Numbered from the stretch's first letter, positions 1 through 8,913 are shown. The stretch: DNA of 38,234 bases from CAYRHJ01 sp964424105 (GCA_964424105.1 CAYRHJ010000003.1:1-38234), one strand, 5' to 3'. Program-made: numbers and translations. The notes: a model not told the origin generated them from the sequence alone.

Positions 1-189
1 ACGGAAACGGCGACAGGAGGAATAACGGAAACGTCGGATTCAACATAACCAGCGGTTCCGACGGCCGGATGAAAACGAGCACCGGCGAATCCCAAGAAGC
101 CCCGTGCCGTTGAAAAAGATTCTCAAGCTCTGACGGTCGCGGCTCTGATAAGATGCAAACATCGCGATTAACTACACCAGCGCAAACAC
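1..189. other. left-edge region with possible 3' end of an upstream gene
   Basis: No complete gene is visible here. One plus-strand frame is open from base 3 to a TGA at 111-113 (36 residues, Gly/Asn/Ser-rich), and could be the C-terminal end of a gene that starts left of the window, but it is too short to judge. Bases 127-146 carry a dispersed repeat described separately. The remainder, 147-189, lies just downstream of the minus-strand TPR protease gene and shows no clear terminator. Confidence 0.3.
127..146 (-). repeat. copy of the GAGCCGCGA dispersed repeat
   Basis: On the minus strand this reads AGAGCCGCGACCGTCAGAGC and is identical over 20 bases to 13297-13316, in opposite orientation. 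It continues into TTGAGAATC, which resembles the terminal inverted repeat of the MITE-like element at 13313-13410 (gagcCTGaGAA type). A related insertion may therefore sit at the same GTCA site here, with its far end outside or decayed. Further relatives lie at 13693-13716 and 18080-18100. Confidence 0.6.
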
Positions 190-3072
190 CTATGAATCAT
201 CGTCCGTCAAGTTGCGCACGGAAGTCTCCGGATCGAGTGTGACCGCCTGCCGGGCGAATTCGGCGGCGGATTCCTTGTCCCCCAATTTGTGATACGCGAC
301 GGCCAGCGATTCCAGGTAGCGCAATTCAAGCGGCTTCAGCTTGTTCAACACGCGGTATTCCTTGATCGCACCGCGCGTGTCCTCCATACGCATCAACACG
401 GACGCCATCGCCTCATGCGTCTCGACCCTGAACGGATCGACGTAGATGGCCTGCGTATACCAGTAGCGGGCTTGGGGCAGTCGATCCTGACGGGCGTAAA
501 TCATGCCGATTGATGCAGCCACCTGCGGATCGCTCGTTTCCACCCGCACCAGTTCCAGCAAATGCGGAAGCGCTTGGTCATACTGCTCCCGTTGAAGATA
601 TACGCCCGCCAATCCTCGATCTGCCGTCGGATCTTGCGGACGCGCCTTCTTGAGCCGCGCCAAGAACTCGACGGCAGCACCATAGTCGTTGGATTCCAAA
701 CTCAACCTCGCAAGGACCCGCAACGCCGTGGGAGACGACTCCTCCAACCCCAACAACCGCGTCATAGCCGGCAGCAGCTCGCTATCAACCTCTCGCCGGG
801 CACCTTCGTGACCCGCGGCGCTGCGAATCGACGACAAGGCTTCGCCCAGCACCGTTAGCGCGCCCAACTCGTTCTCGTTCACCGCGAGCGCTTTTCTGGC
901 AGCGCTGATGGCCTGTTCCAGATTCCCCGCGTCCCATTCAGCCTTGGCCCATCGCCCCAACAAGCGCGCGTCGCCTTCTTCGCCATCTTCGGCAGCGCCT
1001 CGCAGCGTCAGCGGGTTTTCGGGCGGCGATAGATCAAAGCCCCAGCTCTCGACCTGCTCCCTCGCCCATGCGGCGAAATGCCGGTCAAACGTCGGTGGAT
1101 CCCACCCCAGAACGGTCTGCATCACGCCGGCCTGCGATTGGCGATCGCGAAAGGCGCGAATCATCCGGTTGATCGAACTGTAGCCGAACCGCTCGACGAG
1201 GAACTCGCACATCCATTCGCTTTGGGCGTAGGCCAGTTGTCGATCGTTGGCCCGCCGCGGTCGCACAAACCCCCAATCGATCGACTGCAACGTGAACAGC
1301 TCATCTCGGCGAACGGTCTCAGCCAGCAATTCCATCCACACGAACGCCCGTGGTCGATCCTCCTGCATCACAGCCAGCCCCTCCGTAAACCAGTGGGCGA
1401 TGCGATTCTCCGATGCGGCCAGTGTCACGGTGTGCGTAAACTCGTGACGTAGCACGTTGGCGACGTCGTAGGGCCCTTTCAATTGGGCGTGCGCTCGGGG
1501 CGAATCCATGGCGATGACCCGGCCCGTGCATGCGCCCACGGTGTGAATCCAGGGTTTGCCCGTGATGCGAACGCCGAACATCCGGTGGGTGGGCATGAAT
1601 TCAATGATGGTCTTGTCGCTCAACTCCGTTTCATAATCATCGCATAGCTCCTCATAAATGCCCTCCAGATAATCAGGCACGTATTCGGTCAACAGCGAGT
1701 CGATGCCCGCCGCGTACTTCACCGTGAAATTCTCGGATTCGTGTCGTTCAAATGCCGCCAGCTTTTCCAGCAGGTCCAGCGTGTTAAACGTTCGGGCATC
1801 GAATTCATCCAACGACCAGGCCTCCGCCAAAACGTCAAGGGCACGCTTTTCATCGCCCCACTGCATGTACATCAACCCCAACTCCGCACGGGCGTGCGGG
1901 TCCGTGGGGTCGGCTTCTATAGCCAGCTTGTACTGTTCCTCCGATTCGGCGTATTGTCGTTTAGCCCCGAGCGTATCGCCCAGAATTCGATGAAACGTCG
2001 CGGGCCTCTTGCTGACCGCGTACGCCCGTTCGCGATACGTCTCCATCGCTCCCAGGTCATCCTGCCCATACGCGGCTGCCGCGGAATAACCCAGACCCGC
2101 GACGTCATGCCTATTGATCTCCAGAACGCGTGCCGCCGCCGACCGCGCCTCTTCGTAGCGGCGCTCCGTCAGACGCAAGGCCGCCTCCAGTCGAAAAACG
2201 TCCGGCTCATTGGGGTTCAGGTTTCGAGCCAGTTCAATCCGCTGGTCCGTCTGCTCAAAATCCCAACGATCCAACGCCAACCACCCCAAACCGAGATGGG
2301 CCGGCGCCAATCGATCGTTAATCTGCAACGCAGCCAAATAATCCTCTTCCGCCTCCTTCGATTGAAAATGCGCCCGCATCAGGTCAGCCGCCGCCATCCG
2401 TGCCGGCCAATACTGGCGATCGATCTGCTCGTACGCCGGCTGATAGAATTCCTGCAAGACGTGCACCGTCCGATTGGCCAGATTAGGATGTCGCGTCAGA
2501 ACGCTGAATCGCAGAAAACCGCCAGCCGCACCTGTCAACTTGGCTGCGGACGTTGGCAATCGACGCGTCATCAGTTCATCGAAATACCGGTACGTGTCGA
2601 TGGCCTGATCGCGTTCGCCCACCAACTCGTACAATCGACCCAGCAGGAATCGCGCTTCCAGATCATCCTCGTCCAATTCCACCGCGCGGCCTGCCCGTTC
2701 AATGGCCAAATTGTATTCGCCAACGACGCGATGCACGTCGGCCAGGTGGCGGCACCAAATCGCGGAATCGCTGCCGTCCTTCGACACCGATTCCAGGCGA
2801 GCGATGGCCTCCGCGTATTGACCGGTTTCCGTCAGGCACAGCGACATACCGCAGCTCGCCTCCACTCGCACCGCGGCATCCGCTGTCTGCATCAGTGATT
2901 CATAGGCCGCCCGTGCGTCGTCGGTTCGACCCGACATTCGCCAGGCGTGGGCTTGGGACAACAATTCGGTGGGTGCGACCCCATCGGGAACAGGGTCGGC
3001 TGAATACGCCGTGGTGGTGGCTACGACGACGAAACAGGCCATCAAACATCCTTGACGGCGTGGGTGACACAT
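190..3072 (-). CDS. exported TPR-repeat protein with zinc-metalloprotease (peptidase MA-like) domain
   Basis: This 960-residue protein has an N-terminal export signal (basic start, then a hydrophobic stretch ending near TTTAYSADP). Many tetratricopeptide repeats fill roughly residues 30-500, a metalloprotease domain roughly 510-700, and a second TPR block reaches the C terminus. The gluzincin zinc site is visible: HEFTH at residues 543-547 and a downstream Glu in FTEG at about 564, as in the peptidase MA family. The frame stays open upstream to 3267, but that extension is Arg/Cys-rich and would bury the signal peptide, so the ATG at 3072 is preferred; 3042 is another option. It is transcribed divergently from the small gene at 3422. 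By family the TPRs probably bind partners and the central domain cleaves peptides in the periplasm or at the surface; the substrate is unknown. Confidence 0.85.
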   Translation of the reverse strand: MCHPRRQGCLMACFVVVATTTAYSADPVPDGVAPTELLSQAHAWRMSGRTDDARAAYESLMQTADAAVRVEASCGMSLCLTETGQYAEAIARLESVSKDGSDSAIWCRHLADVHRVVGEYNLAIERAGRAVELDEDDLEARFLLGRLYELVGERDQAIDTYRYFDELMTRRLPTSAAKLTGAAGGFLRFSVLTRHPNLANRTVHVLQEFYQPAYEQIDRQYWPARMAAADLMRAHFQSKEAEEDYLAALQINDRLAPAHLGLGWLALDRWDFEQTDQRIELARNLNPNEPDVFRLEAALRLTERRYEEARSAAARVLEINRHDVAGLGYSAAAAYGQDDLGAMETYRERAYAVSKRPATFHRILGDTLGAKRQYAESEEQYKLAIEADPTDPHARAELGLMYMQWGDEKRALDVLAEAWSLDEFDARTFNTLDLLEKLAAFERHESENFTVKYAAGIDSLLTEYVPDYLEGIYEELCDDYETELSDKTIIEFMPTHRMFGVRITGKPWIHTVGACTGRVIAMDSPRAHAQLKGPYDVANVLRHEFTHTVTLAASENRIAHWFTEGLAVMQEDRPRAFVWMELLAETVRRDELFTLQSIDWGFVRPRRANDRQLAYAQSEWMCEFLVERFGYSSINRMIRAFRDRQSQAGVMQTVLGWDPPTFDRHFAAWAREQVESWGFDLSPPENPLTLRGAAEDGEEGDARLLGRWAKAEWDAGNLEQAISAARKALAVNENELGALTVLGEALSSIRSAAGHEGARREVDSELLPAMTRLLGLEESSPTALRVLARLSLESNDYGAAVEFLARLKKARPQDPTADRGLAGVYLQREQYDQALPHLLELVRVETSDPQVAASIGMIYARQDRLPQARYWYTQAIYVDPFRVETHEAMASVLMRMEDTRGAIKEYRVLNKLKPLELRYLESLAVAYHKLGDKESAAEFARQAVTLDPETSVRNLTDDDS

Positions 3073-3421
3073 CGTTCGCACCCGGTTCAAGTTGGAATTG
3101 AACAGCCGCGGGCGGTATGATCGGCCTACTTCGCCGCACGCAACCTTCCGTTCATCCATCTTTCCGCGTGCCAACACGCACAGGCAGTCGGTCGCGGCTA
3201 CCAATTGCGCAAACTTGTGCACGACCCTCGATCGGGATGCGATGAATGGATGCGTGTTCACGATCATGACGGTATAACATTCTAGGCGACTGTTCCAGAA
3301 AGTTCATCGGCTGGCGTAGCAGGGTGGTTGCAAATGATGGGAGTTTCGATCAATAATTCGTCTACAACAGTCTAAAGGCGACTCGTCGACGATCGGTGTC
3401 TTTTCAAATGGGAGATTCCCT
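3073..3421. other. divergent intergenic region
   Basis: These 349 bases separate the minus-strand protease gene from the plus-strand small gene. They should hold both promoters, but I see no convincing -35/-10 pair. The minus-strand frame of the protease gene remains open up to 3267 without protein-like composition. GGGAG lies about 9 bases before the ATG at 3422 and is a plausible ribosome binding site. Nothing else stands out. Confidence 0.4.
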
Positions 3422-3703
3422 ATGGTGGCAGCGAACGTGCGGCCCGGCATGCGCGTAACCGTTACGCAGCAGGTCAAGACACGCCGCGGCATCGATGGCA
3501 TCTGGTCCGCGAAGGTCACCGGTGTGATCACCGAAGTCGAACCTCGCCGCACCGGCTCTTGGTTTGCCCACGGAAAAAACGACAAGTACTGGATCGTCAG
3601 GATTGTCTTACAAAAAGATGACGGTGAAACTTCCGTCTTGACGCTGGATCACTACACACAGATTCAAATCCACCCGGAATCGCAATCCTCGTTGGTCGGT
3701 TGA
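3422..3703 (+). CDS. small basic protein of unknown function
   Basis: This 93-residue soluble protein starts at an ATG preceded by GGGAGATTCCCT. It is rich in Val, Thr, Arg and Lys and reads as alternating beta-strand-like segments, roughly a small barrel: RVTVTQQV, VTGVITEV, YWIVRIVLQ and SVLTLDHYTQIQI. It has no signal peptide, membrane segment or metal-binding cysteines. Its TGA overlaps a TTG (bases 3700-3702) that could start the binding-protein gene, so the two may be co-transcribed. I do not recognise the family. The pattern resembles small SH3-like nucleic-acid or protein adaptors, but that is only an impression. Confidence 0.7.
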   Translation: MVAANVRPGMRVTVTQQVKTRRGIDGIWSAKVTGVITEVEPRRTGSWFAHGKNDKYWIVRIVLQKDDGETSVLTLDHYTQIQIHPESQSSLVG

Positions 3704-3735
3704 ATTTCGCCGTCGTCGGTTTCACGAAAGGTGTC

Positions 3736-5160
3736 ATGCCCCATTCCACCTGGCCCGCAAGGCTGATTCGGTTTTGCATGATCTCGCTGGCGGTGTGGTG
3801 GCTGTTGTCCGACACGCTGACGCATCATGGCCTGCTTCCCGATCGAACAATCGCGGCATTGCGTGGCGGCGTTACAGACATCCGCTTCGCTCACTTCGGC
3901 AGTCATGACGATTTCGGCATCTGGAAACGGATCATCAAGGAATTTGAAAACCATTCTCCCGACATTCGCGTTCATCAGGAATTCGTGCCCGGTTGGTATG
4001 GTCGCTTCGACACCAAGCTGACCCAGCAAGCGCTGGCCCGCACCTTGCCCGACGTCATCCTCATCCAATCATCCTCCTTTCATTACATCGCCCCCTATTT
4101 GGCCGATTGGTCGCTCGCTCCAACGTCCCCGTCCGCGGATCACCATATCGACCCGGCGGATTTTCATCCAACGTCAATCGAAATGTTCCGTTGGATTGAT
4201 TCCGGGCGACCTCCCGACCAACCGATTCCCATCCGCGCAGCCCCGTTTGCCGGCGGAAGTCTCCTGATTTATGTCAACACCGAGTGTCTGGCTAACGCGC
4301 CGTTAAACGATCGGCAACGCGAAACGTTCAACGCGATCCTGGATTCTTCTGATTGGACCATGGATCAATTTCAAGGGATCGCCCAATCCCTGACCTGCGA
4401 TTTCGACGCCGACGGTCAGATGGACCAATGGGGATTCTGGTTGCCTCGTTGGCTTTACTACATGCCCTTCGTCTGGTCATTCGGCGCTGATCTGGTCAGC
4501 GACGACGGGAATACCTGGACCTTGCATGGCCGGCGAGCCGAATCGGCATTTTCGTTTTATCGGACCTTGGCTCGCGATCATCGTGCCTGCCCACGCCCGT
4601 CGGAAATGCCACAAATCATTCAGGATGTCGGGTTTCTGACCGGCAAGGTGGCGATGTGCGTCAACGGACCCTGGTTCGAGCCGTTCCTCACACAGACAAA
4701 ACTGCGGGACAGTTATCGAGTGATGCCCATACCATCAGGCCCCGCCGGGCGATCCACGCGCATCACCTGGGACGGACTGGCAGTGGCCGCCAACATTCCC
4801 GATCGGCGAATTCAAGCAGCGCGACGTTTTGTCCGGTTTTGCATCGGCCACGAGATTCAGGATTTGATCGCCGAGACGGGACGGTGGATTCCGGCCCGCA
4901 AGTCGTCCCTGGCCAGATATTCCCGCGATGGGCAAGACGCGAGGCGCCGAGAGTTCGTCCGATCGTTGGATTGCTCCCGGCCCATTGCCCTGGGCAAACT
5001 TTTCGACCGTTTCGGTCCATTGGACCGCGTTATAGATCGTCATCTCAATGACTACATCGCCGAAGATTCGAGCTTGTCCGCTGCCCAATTCCTTTCGGGA
5101 ATCGCGGCTGAACCCATCGTAGCCACGACATTTTCTGCCAATGCGGATGCCGTGCCTTGA
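3736..5160 (+). CDS. sugar ABC transporter substrate-binding protein (family 1)
   Basis: This 474-residue protein has an N-terminal hydrophobic segment (about residues 9-25, CMISLAVWWLL) for export or membrane anchoring and no lipobox cysteine. The body matches family 1 extracellular solute-binding proteins: an opening strand IRFAHFG, a helix ending in EFENHSPDIRVHQEF, a conserved LPDVILIQSS strand, and later TGKVAMCVNGPW and ITWDGLAVAA. The chosen ATG at 3736 has GAAAGG four bases upstream. A TTG at 3700 overlapping the previous stop would add 12 residues. It overlaps the first permease gene by four bases (TTGA), so the three transporter genes form one unit. It probably binds an oligosaccharide or sugar derivative; the ligand cannot be told from sequence. 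Confidence 0.9.
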   Translation: MPHSTWPARLIRFCMISLAVWWLLSDTLTHHGLLPDRTIAALRGGVTDIRFAHFGSHDDFGIWKRIIKEFENHSPDIRVHQEFVPGWYGRFDTKLTQQALARTLPDVILIQSSSFHYIAPYLADWSLAPTSPSADHHIDPADFHPTSIEMFRWIDSGRPPDQPIPIRAAPFAGGSLLIYVNTECLANAPLNDRQRETFNAILDSSDWTMDQFQGIAQSLTCDFDADGQMDQWGFWLPRWLYYMPFVWSFGADLVSDDGNTWTLHGRRAESAFSFYRTLARDHRACPRPSEMPQIIQDVGFLTGKVAMCVNGPWFEPFLTQTKLRDSYRVMPIPSGPAGRSTRITWDGLAVAANIPDRRIQAARRFVRFCIGHEIQDLIAETGRWIPARKSSLARYSRDGQDARRREFVRSLDCSRPIALGKLFDRFGPLDRVIDRHLNDYIAEDSSLSAAQFLSGIAAEPIVATTFSANADAVP

Positions 5161-6152
5161 AAAACCAGCGCGACATCGTCGTCACGGCCGGTAGTGCGAA
5201 TGCCGGCATCCCCTTCGCGATGCCGTGGATCGTCGGCCTTGTCGGTCTGACCGCGCTGCCCATGATCGCGTCGCTCGTGCTTTCGGGCACGCGATGGGAA
5301 AACACCCCGCGGGGGTTGGACGTTCGCTGGGTCGGCGCTGAAAATTTTCAGCAAGCGCTGGGTTTTGAAGGCCCGCGCCCACGCGATCAGAAAATCTACC
5401 AATCGCTCGGAAACACGCTTTTTTTCGCCACGCTGGCCGTTCCGCTAGGCCTGATCGTCTCCATGGCGTTGGCGCTCATGCTGAACGGAAATTTTCCCGG
5501 TGCGTCCGTGTTTCGCGTAACGTTTGTGCTGCCCTATTTGTTGAGCGGCGTAGCCACGGCCATGGTCTGGAGCTGGCTCTTCAATCCACGATTCGGCGCG
5601 GTCAATGCCGCCTTGCAAGTCCTATACGACTTCATTGACCCCATCGTGCGATTCGCGATTCACCCTTCGGGCACGACCCATTGGCCGCTGCCGGATTGGT
5701 TCTACTCTCCCGCTGCCTGCAAACCGGCGTTGATCCTCCTGCACGTCTGGCTCGGCGGCGGAGCCACGCTGATTTTTCTCGCTGCACTCCAACGCGTCCC
5801 CCGCTCGTTGGTTGACACCGCCGCATTGGACGGCGCTCGGTATTGGAGCCGATTCCGCCACGTCATTTGGCCACACGTTCTACCCGCCGTGGTTTTCAAC
5901 CTCGCCACCGGCTTCATATTCGCGATGCAGACGTTCGACTACGCCTATCTGCTCTTCAATCGCGAACAACGCGATGGTCTGTTGTTTTTCATGCTATACC
6001 TATACCGGGTCGCTTTCGAGCCGGGAGCAGGCGGCTTCCGTGTCGGCTACGCATCCGCGATGGCCTGGATTCTGTTCACCGTAATCGCCTTGCTGGTCGG
6101 CCCCGTGCTCCTGCTGGCCCGGCGCTCGCTACGTGACGAGGTCAATCGATGA
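5157..6152 (+). CDS. sugar ABC transporter permease, MalF/UgpA type
   Basis: This 331-residue inner-membrane protein has about six hydrophobic segments, the first starting near residue 18 (MPWIVGLVGL). The cytoplasmic EAA loop that docks the ATPase is present as DTAALDGARYWSRFRHVIWP, with the typical Gly and the following Pro. Length and loop position fit the first permease of carbohydrate-uptake-type-1 importers. The start is a TTG overlapping the stop of the binding-protein gene as TTGA. No better ATG precedes the first membrane segment, so translational coupling is likely. The gene end overlaps the second permease by ATGA. The gene that should supply the ATPase (MsiK/UgpC type) is not in the window. 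Confidence 0.92.
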   Translation: MKNQRDIVVTAGSANAGIPFAMPWIVGLVGLTALPMIASLVLSGTRWENTPRGLDVRWVGAENFQQALGFEGPRPRDQKIYQSLGNTLFFATLAVPLGLIVSMALALMLNGNFPGASVFRVTFVLPYLLSGVATAMVWSWLFNPRFGAVNAALQVLYDFIDPIVRFAIHPSGTTHWPLPDWFYSPAACKPALILLHVWLGGGATLIFLAALQRVPRSLVDTAALDGARYWSRFRHVIWPHVLPAVVFNLATGFIFAMQTFDYAYLLFNREQRDGLLFFMLYLYRVAFEPGAGGFRVGYASAMAWILFTVIALLVGPVLLLARRSLRDEVNR

Positions 6153-6964
6153 AAAGCCGACCCGCAACCACCCTTGCGCTGTACGTGGCCTTGTTCTTGC
6201 TGGCCATTCTCTACGCGCTCCCGCTGATTTGGACCGTTGCGACCTCGCTTAAACCGTTGGAAGACGTTTACAGATTCCCGCCCACGCTGGCCATCGCCGA
6301 AATCCAGCCGATCAATTACATCGACGTTTTTAGAACTCTGCCCTTCGCACGATTCCTGTTTAATTCGCTGGTCATCAGTTTGAGCGCCGTGACCGGAGCT
6401 GTGCTCACGTCATCGATGGCCGGTTATGCACTCGCTCGGCTGCCCTGGAAGGGCAAGGCCTACTGGTTCGCCCTGCTTATCGCCTCCATGATGTTGCCCG
6501 CTCAAATCCTGCTCGTCCCTCATTTCTTGACCTATCAATGGCTGGGATGGGTTGACACCTACAAGCCCCTGATCGTGCCCGCGTGGCTGGGCGGCGGCGC
6601 TTTCAACATCTTTCTGTTCCGCCAGTTCTTTCGCACCATCCCGCGGGACGTGGAAGAAGCCGCACTGCTCGACGGCGCCACTCGCTGGCAATGTTATTGG
6701 CATGTCCTGCTTCCCATCGCTCGACCCGCCGTCGTCACCGTGGCCATGCTCAGCTTCGTCTATCATTGGCGAAGCTTCATGAACCCCCTGATTTACCTTT
6801 CCGACTTTCAAACTTTTCCCGTTTCCCTGGGGCTGCGAATGTACCAGACACTCGCCGGCACGTGGATCAACCAATTGATGGCCGCCAGCCTCATCGCCGT
6901 CGTCCCCACCATTCTCGTCATGGCCATCGGTCAACATTGGATCATGGCCTCACGCAGCCATTAG
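6149..6964 (+). CDS. sugar ABC transporter permease, MalG/UgpE type
   Basis: This 271-residue membrane protein of six predicted helices begins with a hydrophobic segment (TTLALYVALFLLAILYALPL) followed by the family-typical WTVATSLKP. The EAA docking loop reads VEEAALLDGATRWQCYWHVL followed by PIARPA, in the expected place about 80 residues from the C terminus. Its ATG overlaps the TGA of the previous permease (ATGA), so the two are translationally coupled and should form the heterodimeric channel. No ATPase gene follows; the next gene, after 91 bases, is a PTS EIIA-type gene. Importers of this class often share one ATPase encoded elsewhere. Confidence 0.93.
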   Translation: MKSRPATTLALYVALFLLAILYALPLIWTVATSLKPLEDVYRFPPTLAIAEIQPINYIDVFRTLPFARFLFNSLVISLSAVTGAVLTSSMAGYALARLPWKGKAYWFALLIASMMLPAQILLVPHFLTYQWLGWVDTYKPLIVPAWLGGGAFNIFLFRQFFRTIPRDVEEAALLDGATRWQCYWHVLLPIARPAVVTVAMLSFVYHWRSFMNPLIYLSDFQTFPVSLGLRMYQTLAGTWINQLMAASLIAVVPTILVMAIGQHWIMASRSH

Positions 6965-7004
6965 GCCACTTCCCATCGAATGCGGCATTGATTATCCCAC
7001 GACG

Positions 7005-7042
7005 TTTGTTAAGTTAGACCACTGGGCCATAATTTGTTAAGT
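7005..7042 (+). promoter_or_regulatory. direct repeat TTTGTTAAGT upstream of the EIIA-type gene
   Basis: TTTGTTAAGT occurs at 7005-7014 and again at 7033-7042, 28 bases apart, in the 91-base gap between the second permease and the EIIA gene. The second copy ends 13 bases before the ATG at 7056. The match extends weakly to the right (12 of 16). Paired AT-rich direct repeats so close to a start could be a regulator binding site, but no regulator is encoded nearby and chance duplication is possible. Confidence 0.3.
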
Positions 7043-7055
7043 CGATCCCAAACCC

Positions 7056-7514
7056 ATGAACCTGACCGAATTGCTTTCGCCTCAATGTCTGCGAGTTCCT
7101 CTTAACGCCACAACGAAAGACGGGGCGATCGCGGAGCTGGTCGATGTTCTCGCCGAGCAGGGCATGATTCACGATCGCCAAGCCGTGCTCCAAGCCGTCA
7201 TGGATCGTGAAGAAACCGCGTCCACCGGCATCGGTCATGGCCTCGCCGTGCCCCATGGAAAATGCGTGGGGTGCAACGGGCTGGCCATGGCCATCGGCAA
7301 GCCCGCCAAGCCGCTTGATTTCAACAGTCGAGACGGCAAGCCGGTGGACATCATCGTCCTATTAGCCAGCCCGCCGGACAAGACCGGACCGCACATTCAA
7401 GCACTGGCACGAGTGTCACGGCTCATGCTCTTGGAATCGTTTCGAACCGAAATGCTCACCGCCGGAAACGCCGAACAACTGTGGAATACCATCCGCAAAC
7501 ACGAGGGATCGTGA
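7056..7514 (+). CDS. PTS EIIA-type (mannitol/fructose/Ntr class) phosphocarrier domain protein
   Basis: This 152-residue single-domain protein belongs to the PTS EIIA type 2 fold. The phosphorylatable His is His67 in GIGHGLAVPHGK, with the companion His61, exactly the family motif. The N terminus (NLTELLSPQCLRVPL) and the segment VDIIVLLASPP followed by HIQALARVSRLM are also typical. EIIA-Ntr (PtsN) and fructose EIIA share these features. With no EIIB/EIIC nearby, a regulatory PtsN-like role is more likely than sugar transport. It follows the ABC permeases in the same direction but after a gap holding a direct repeat, so it may have its own promoter. Confidence 0.9.
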   Translation: MNLTELLSPQCLRVPLNATTKDGAIAELVDVLAEQGMIHDRQAVLQAVMDREETASTGIGHGLAVPHGKCVGCNGLAMAIGKPAKPLDFNSRDGKPVDIIVLLASPPDKTGPHIQALARVSRLMLLESFRTEMLTAGNAEQLWNTIRKHEGS

Positions 7515-7590
7515 TTGGCGAACCCTATCGATCATCGCGAATCTCGGTTCGCCCCCAATGGCCTGCGGACACCCGAATTCGATATTCGAT

Positions 7591-7788
7591 TCAACTGGAT
7601 TCAGTTTCCGATCGGTCGGTCGCTGGCATCGACCTGTTTCCCAGAACGGCCGATCGAACGTCTCCGCCCGCTGTCAGGCGTAGCTCCAGCACGCTGCCGG
7701 TCACCGCGCAAGTCATGTGTATCGTCGTTTCCGGCATATCCAGAATGTGCGTCCCGTTACAGGCCGGGCAATCAAATCGAACTTGCAT
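7591..7788 (-). CDS. small zinc-ribbon-like protein
   Basis: This 65-residue protein begins MQVRFDCPACNGTH, with a CxxC near the N terminus, followed by DMPETTIHMTC, which gives a third Cys and nearby His. That suggests a single small zinc-binding knuckle, and the second half is a short Leu/Arg strand (VLELRLTAGG). It lies antiparallel between the EIIA gene and a doubtful plus-strand frame. The start ATG has AAGGGG about 10 bases upstream on the minus strand. Longer frames on the opposite strand here are Pro/Arg/Ser-rich and look non-coding. I know no function for it. Confidence 0.6.
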   Translation of the reverse strand: MQVRFDCPACNGTHILDMPETTIHMTCAVTGSVLELRLTAGGDVRSAVLGNRSMPATDRSETESS

Positions 7789-7914
7789 GCCTTGGAACCC
7801 CTTCCCGCGACGTCATGCGATGGACAAACGGCTGCGTCGGGCACGTTCGTCCCGCGAACACGTCCAGCCGGAATTCAAGAATGTACACGTCCTCGCTTGC
7901 GGCGCCAATTCGAG

Positions 7915-8154
7915 ATGACACCCGCCCATTCCACCCCCCGACGCCTTTTCACAATCGCCGTGGTTCAACCCGATCTGACCTTCGGAAGTCAATCTCGCAA
8001 TCTTGAACGAATTCGATCGACATCAGAATCGTTCCGCATCTATCGAACCGTGCCCGGCGGCGAGCCAAGCGTGATTCATGCGGTCATCGATTCGGACGCG
8101 CTGGACCTGTTCCGAAAATATCGGCGCGGCGTCGGACTTCTACCATCACCGTGA
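7915..8154 (+). CDS. doubtful small hypothetical protein
   Basis: This frame of 79 residues starts at an ATG in CGAGATGACACCC. Its middle and end look more protein-like than the surrounding frames (LFTIAVVQPDLTF, VIHAVIDSDALDLFRKYR), but I recognise no family and there is no clear ribosome binding site. The frame is open further upstream, where it overlaps the minus-strand zinc-ribbon gene. If it is not real, 7789-8382 is about 590 bases without a gene, in which I see no RNA, repeat or promoter I can defend. Confidence 0.3.
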   Translation: MTPAHSTPRRLFTIAVVQPDLTFGSQSRNLERIRSTSESFRIYRTVPGGEPSVIHAVIDSDALDLFRKYRRGVGLLPSP

Positions 8155-8382
8155 ATCGTTGCCCAAATCCGTCGATTCAGCATTGGACGGTTGTCGACAG
8201 ACGACGCCATTGTGGATTCTGCGAAACATCCCTTCCAGACCGATCAACTCACAAAATCACCACGCTGATCCTAACCTGTTCCCATATATGAAGATACGTC
8301 CCAGGCCCAATGCCCCGCCATGTCCGGACCGGTATCTGCCCTACTGACCGTCGCGTGCACAACGCACGCGGGGGAAGAAGAA

Positions 8383-8880
8383 ATGGGACCGATCACATTG
8401 GACGCGCCCGCGAGCGGCGGGCAGGGGACGTTTGTTCAATATGCATCCGTCAGCCAGCAGTCCGTCACGTCGTCAACATCCGTCACGCAATCCCAAATGG
8501 GCGGGGGAAACATGCTTTCCGGGTTGGCGGCCACCGCGTCACAGGTGCAGGCGGGCGTGGATGCACTGCTGACGTCGATCGACGGCGAGTTGGCCGGCGA
8601 CCAGCAACTACGCATGATGATCGCCATGCTGATCCTGCAAGCCCTGCTCGGCAAGGACGACGATCAGCCGGCCAACAAGGCGGCGGAACTCGCGGGTTTG
8701 GCTGCGGGTTTGAACGCTTTCGGGCATCGCACGAACGTAGCCATGTTTTCATCAACGAACATCATCCAGATGCAGCATCAGTCGACGCTCCTGTTCACGG
8801 ATCAGGCGATACAAACGCTGACCCATGACGAGACGGGAAGCGGCCAATCGATGGGAACGGAATTGGACCTGTCAGCCTGA
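8383..8880 (+). CDS. hypothetical protein with Gln/Ser-rich N terminus
   Basis: This 165-residue protein starts at an ATG preceded by GGGGGAAGAAGAA; the frame is open 21 residues further up without a good start site. Residues 1-45 are low-complexity Ser/Thr/Gln/Gly. Residues about 50-115 form amphipathic to hydrophobic helices (VQAGVDALLTSIDGEL, LRMMIAMLILQALLG). The C-terminal third is polar, ending near TELDLSA. There is no signal peptide or Cys. The Gln-rich lead and helical core could suit a surface or appendage-associated subunit, but nothing identifies it. It converges with the L,D-transpeptidase gene 33 bases away. Confidence 0.65.
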   Translation: MGPITLDAPASGGQGTFVQYASVSQQSVTSSTSVTQSQMGGGNMLSGLAATASQVQAGVDALLTSIDGELAGDQQLRMMIAMLILQALLGKDDDQPANKAAELAGLAAGLNAFGHRTNVAMFSSTNIIQMQHQSTLLFTDQAIQTLTHDETGSGQSMGTELDLSA

Positions 8881-8913
8881 CTCGGTCCATCCGCCGGCAT
8901 GCGCGGAGCGGGA

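Noticed and set aside
1741..2898. Long plus-strand frame (385 residues) opposite the TPR protease gene
   Set aside because: Arg/Gln/Leu-rich composition mirrors the opposite strand; the minus-strand frame has clear domains and zinc-site motifs.
7515..8006. Plus-strand frame of 163 residues behind the EIIA gene
   Set aside because: Pro/Arg/Ser-rich composition and overlap with the more convincing minus-strand zinc-ribbon gene.
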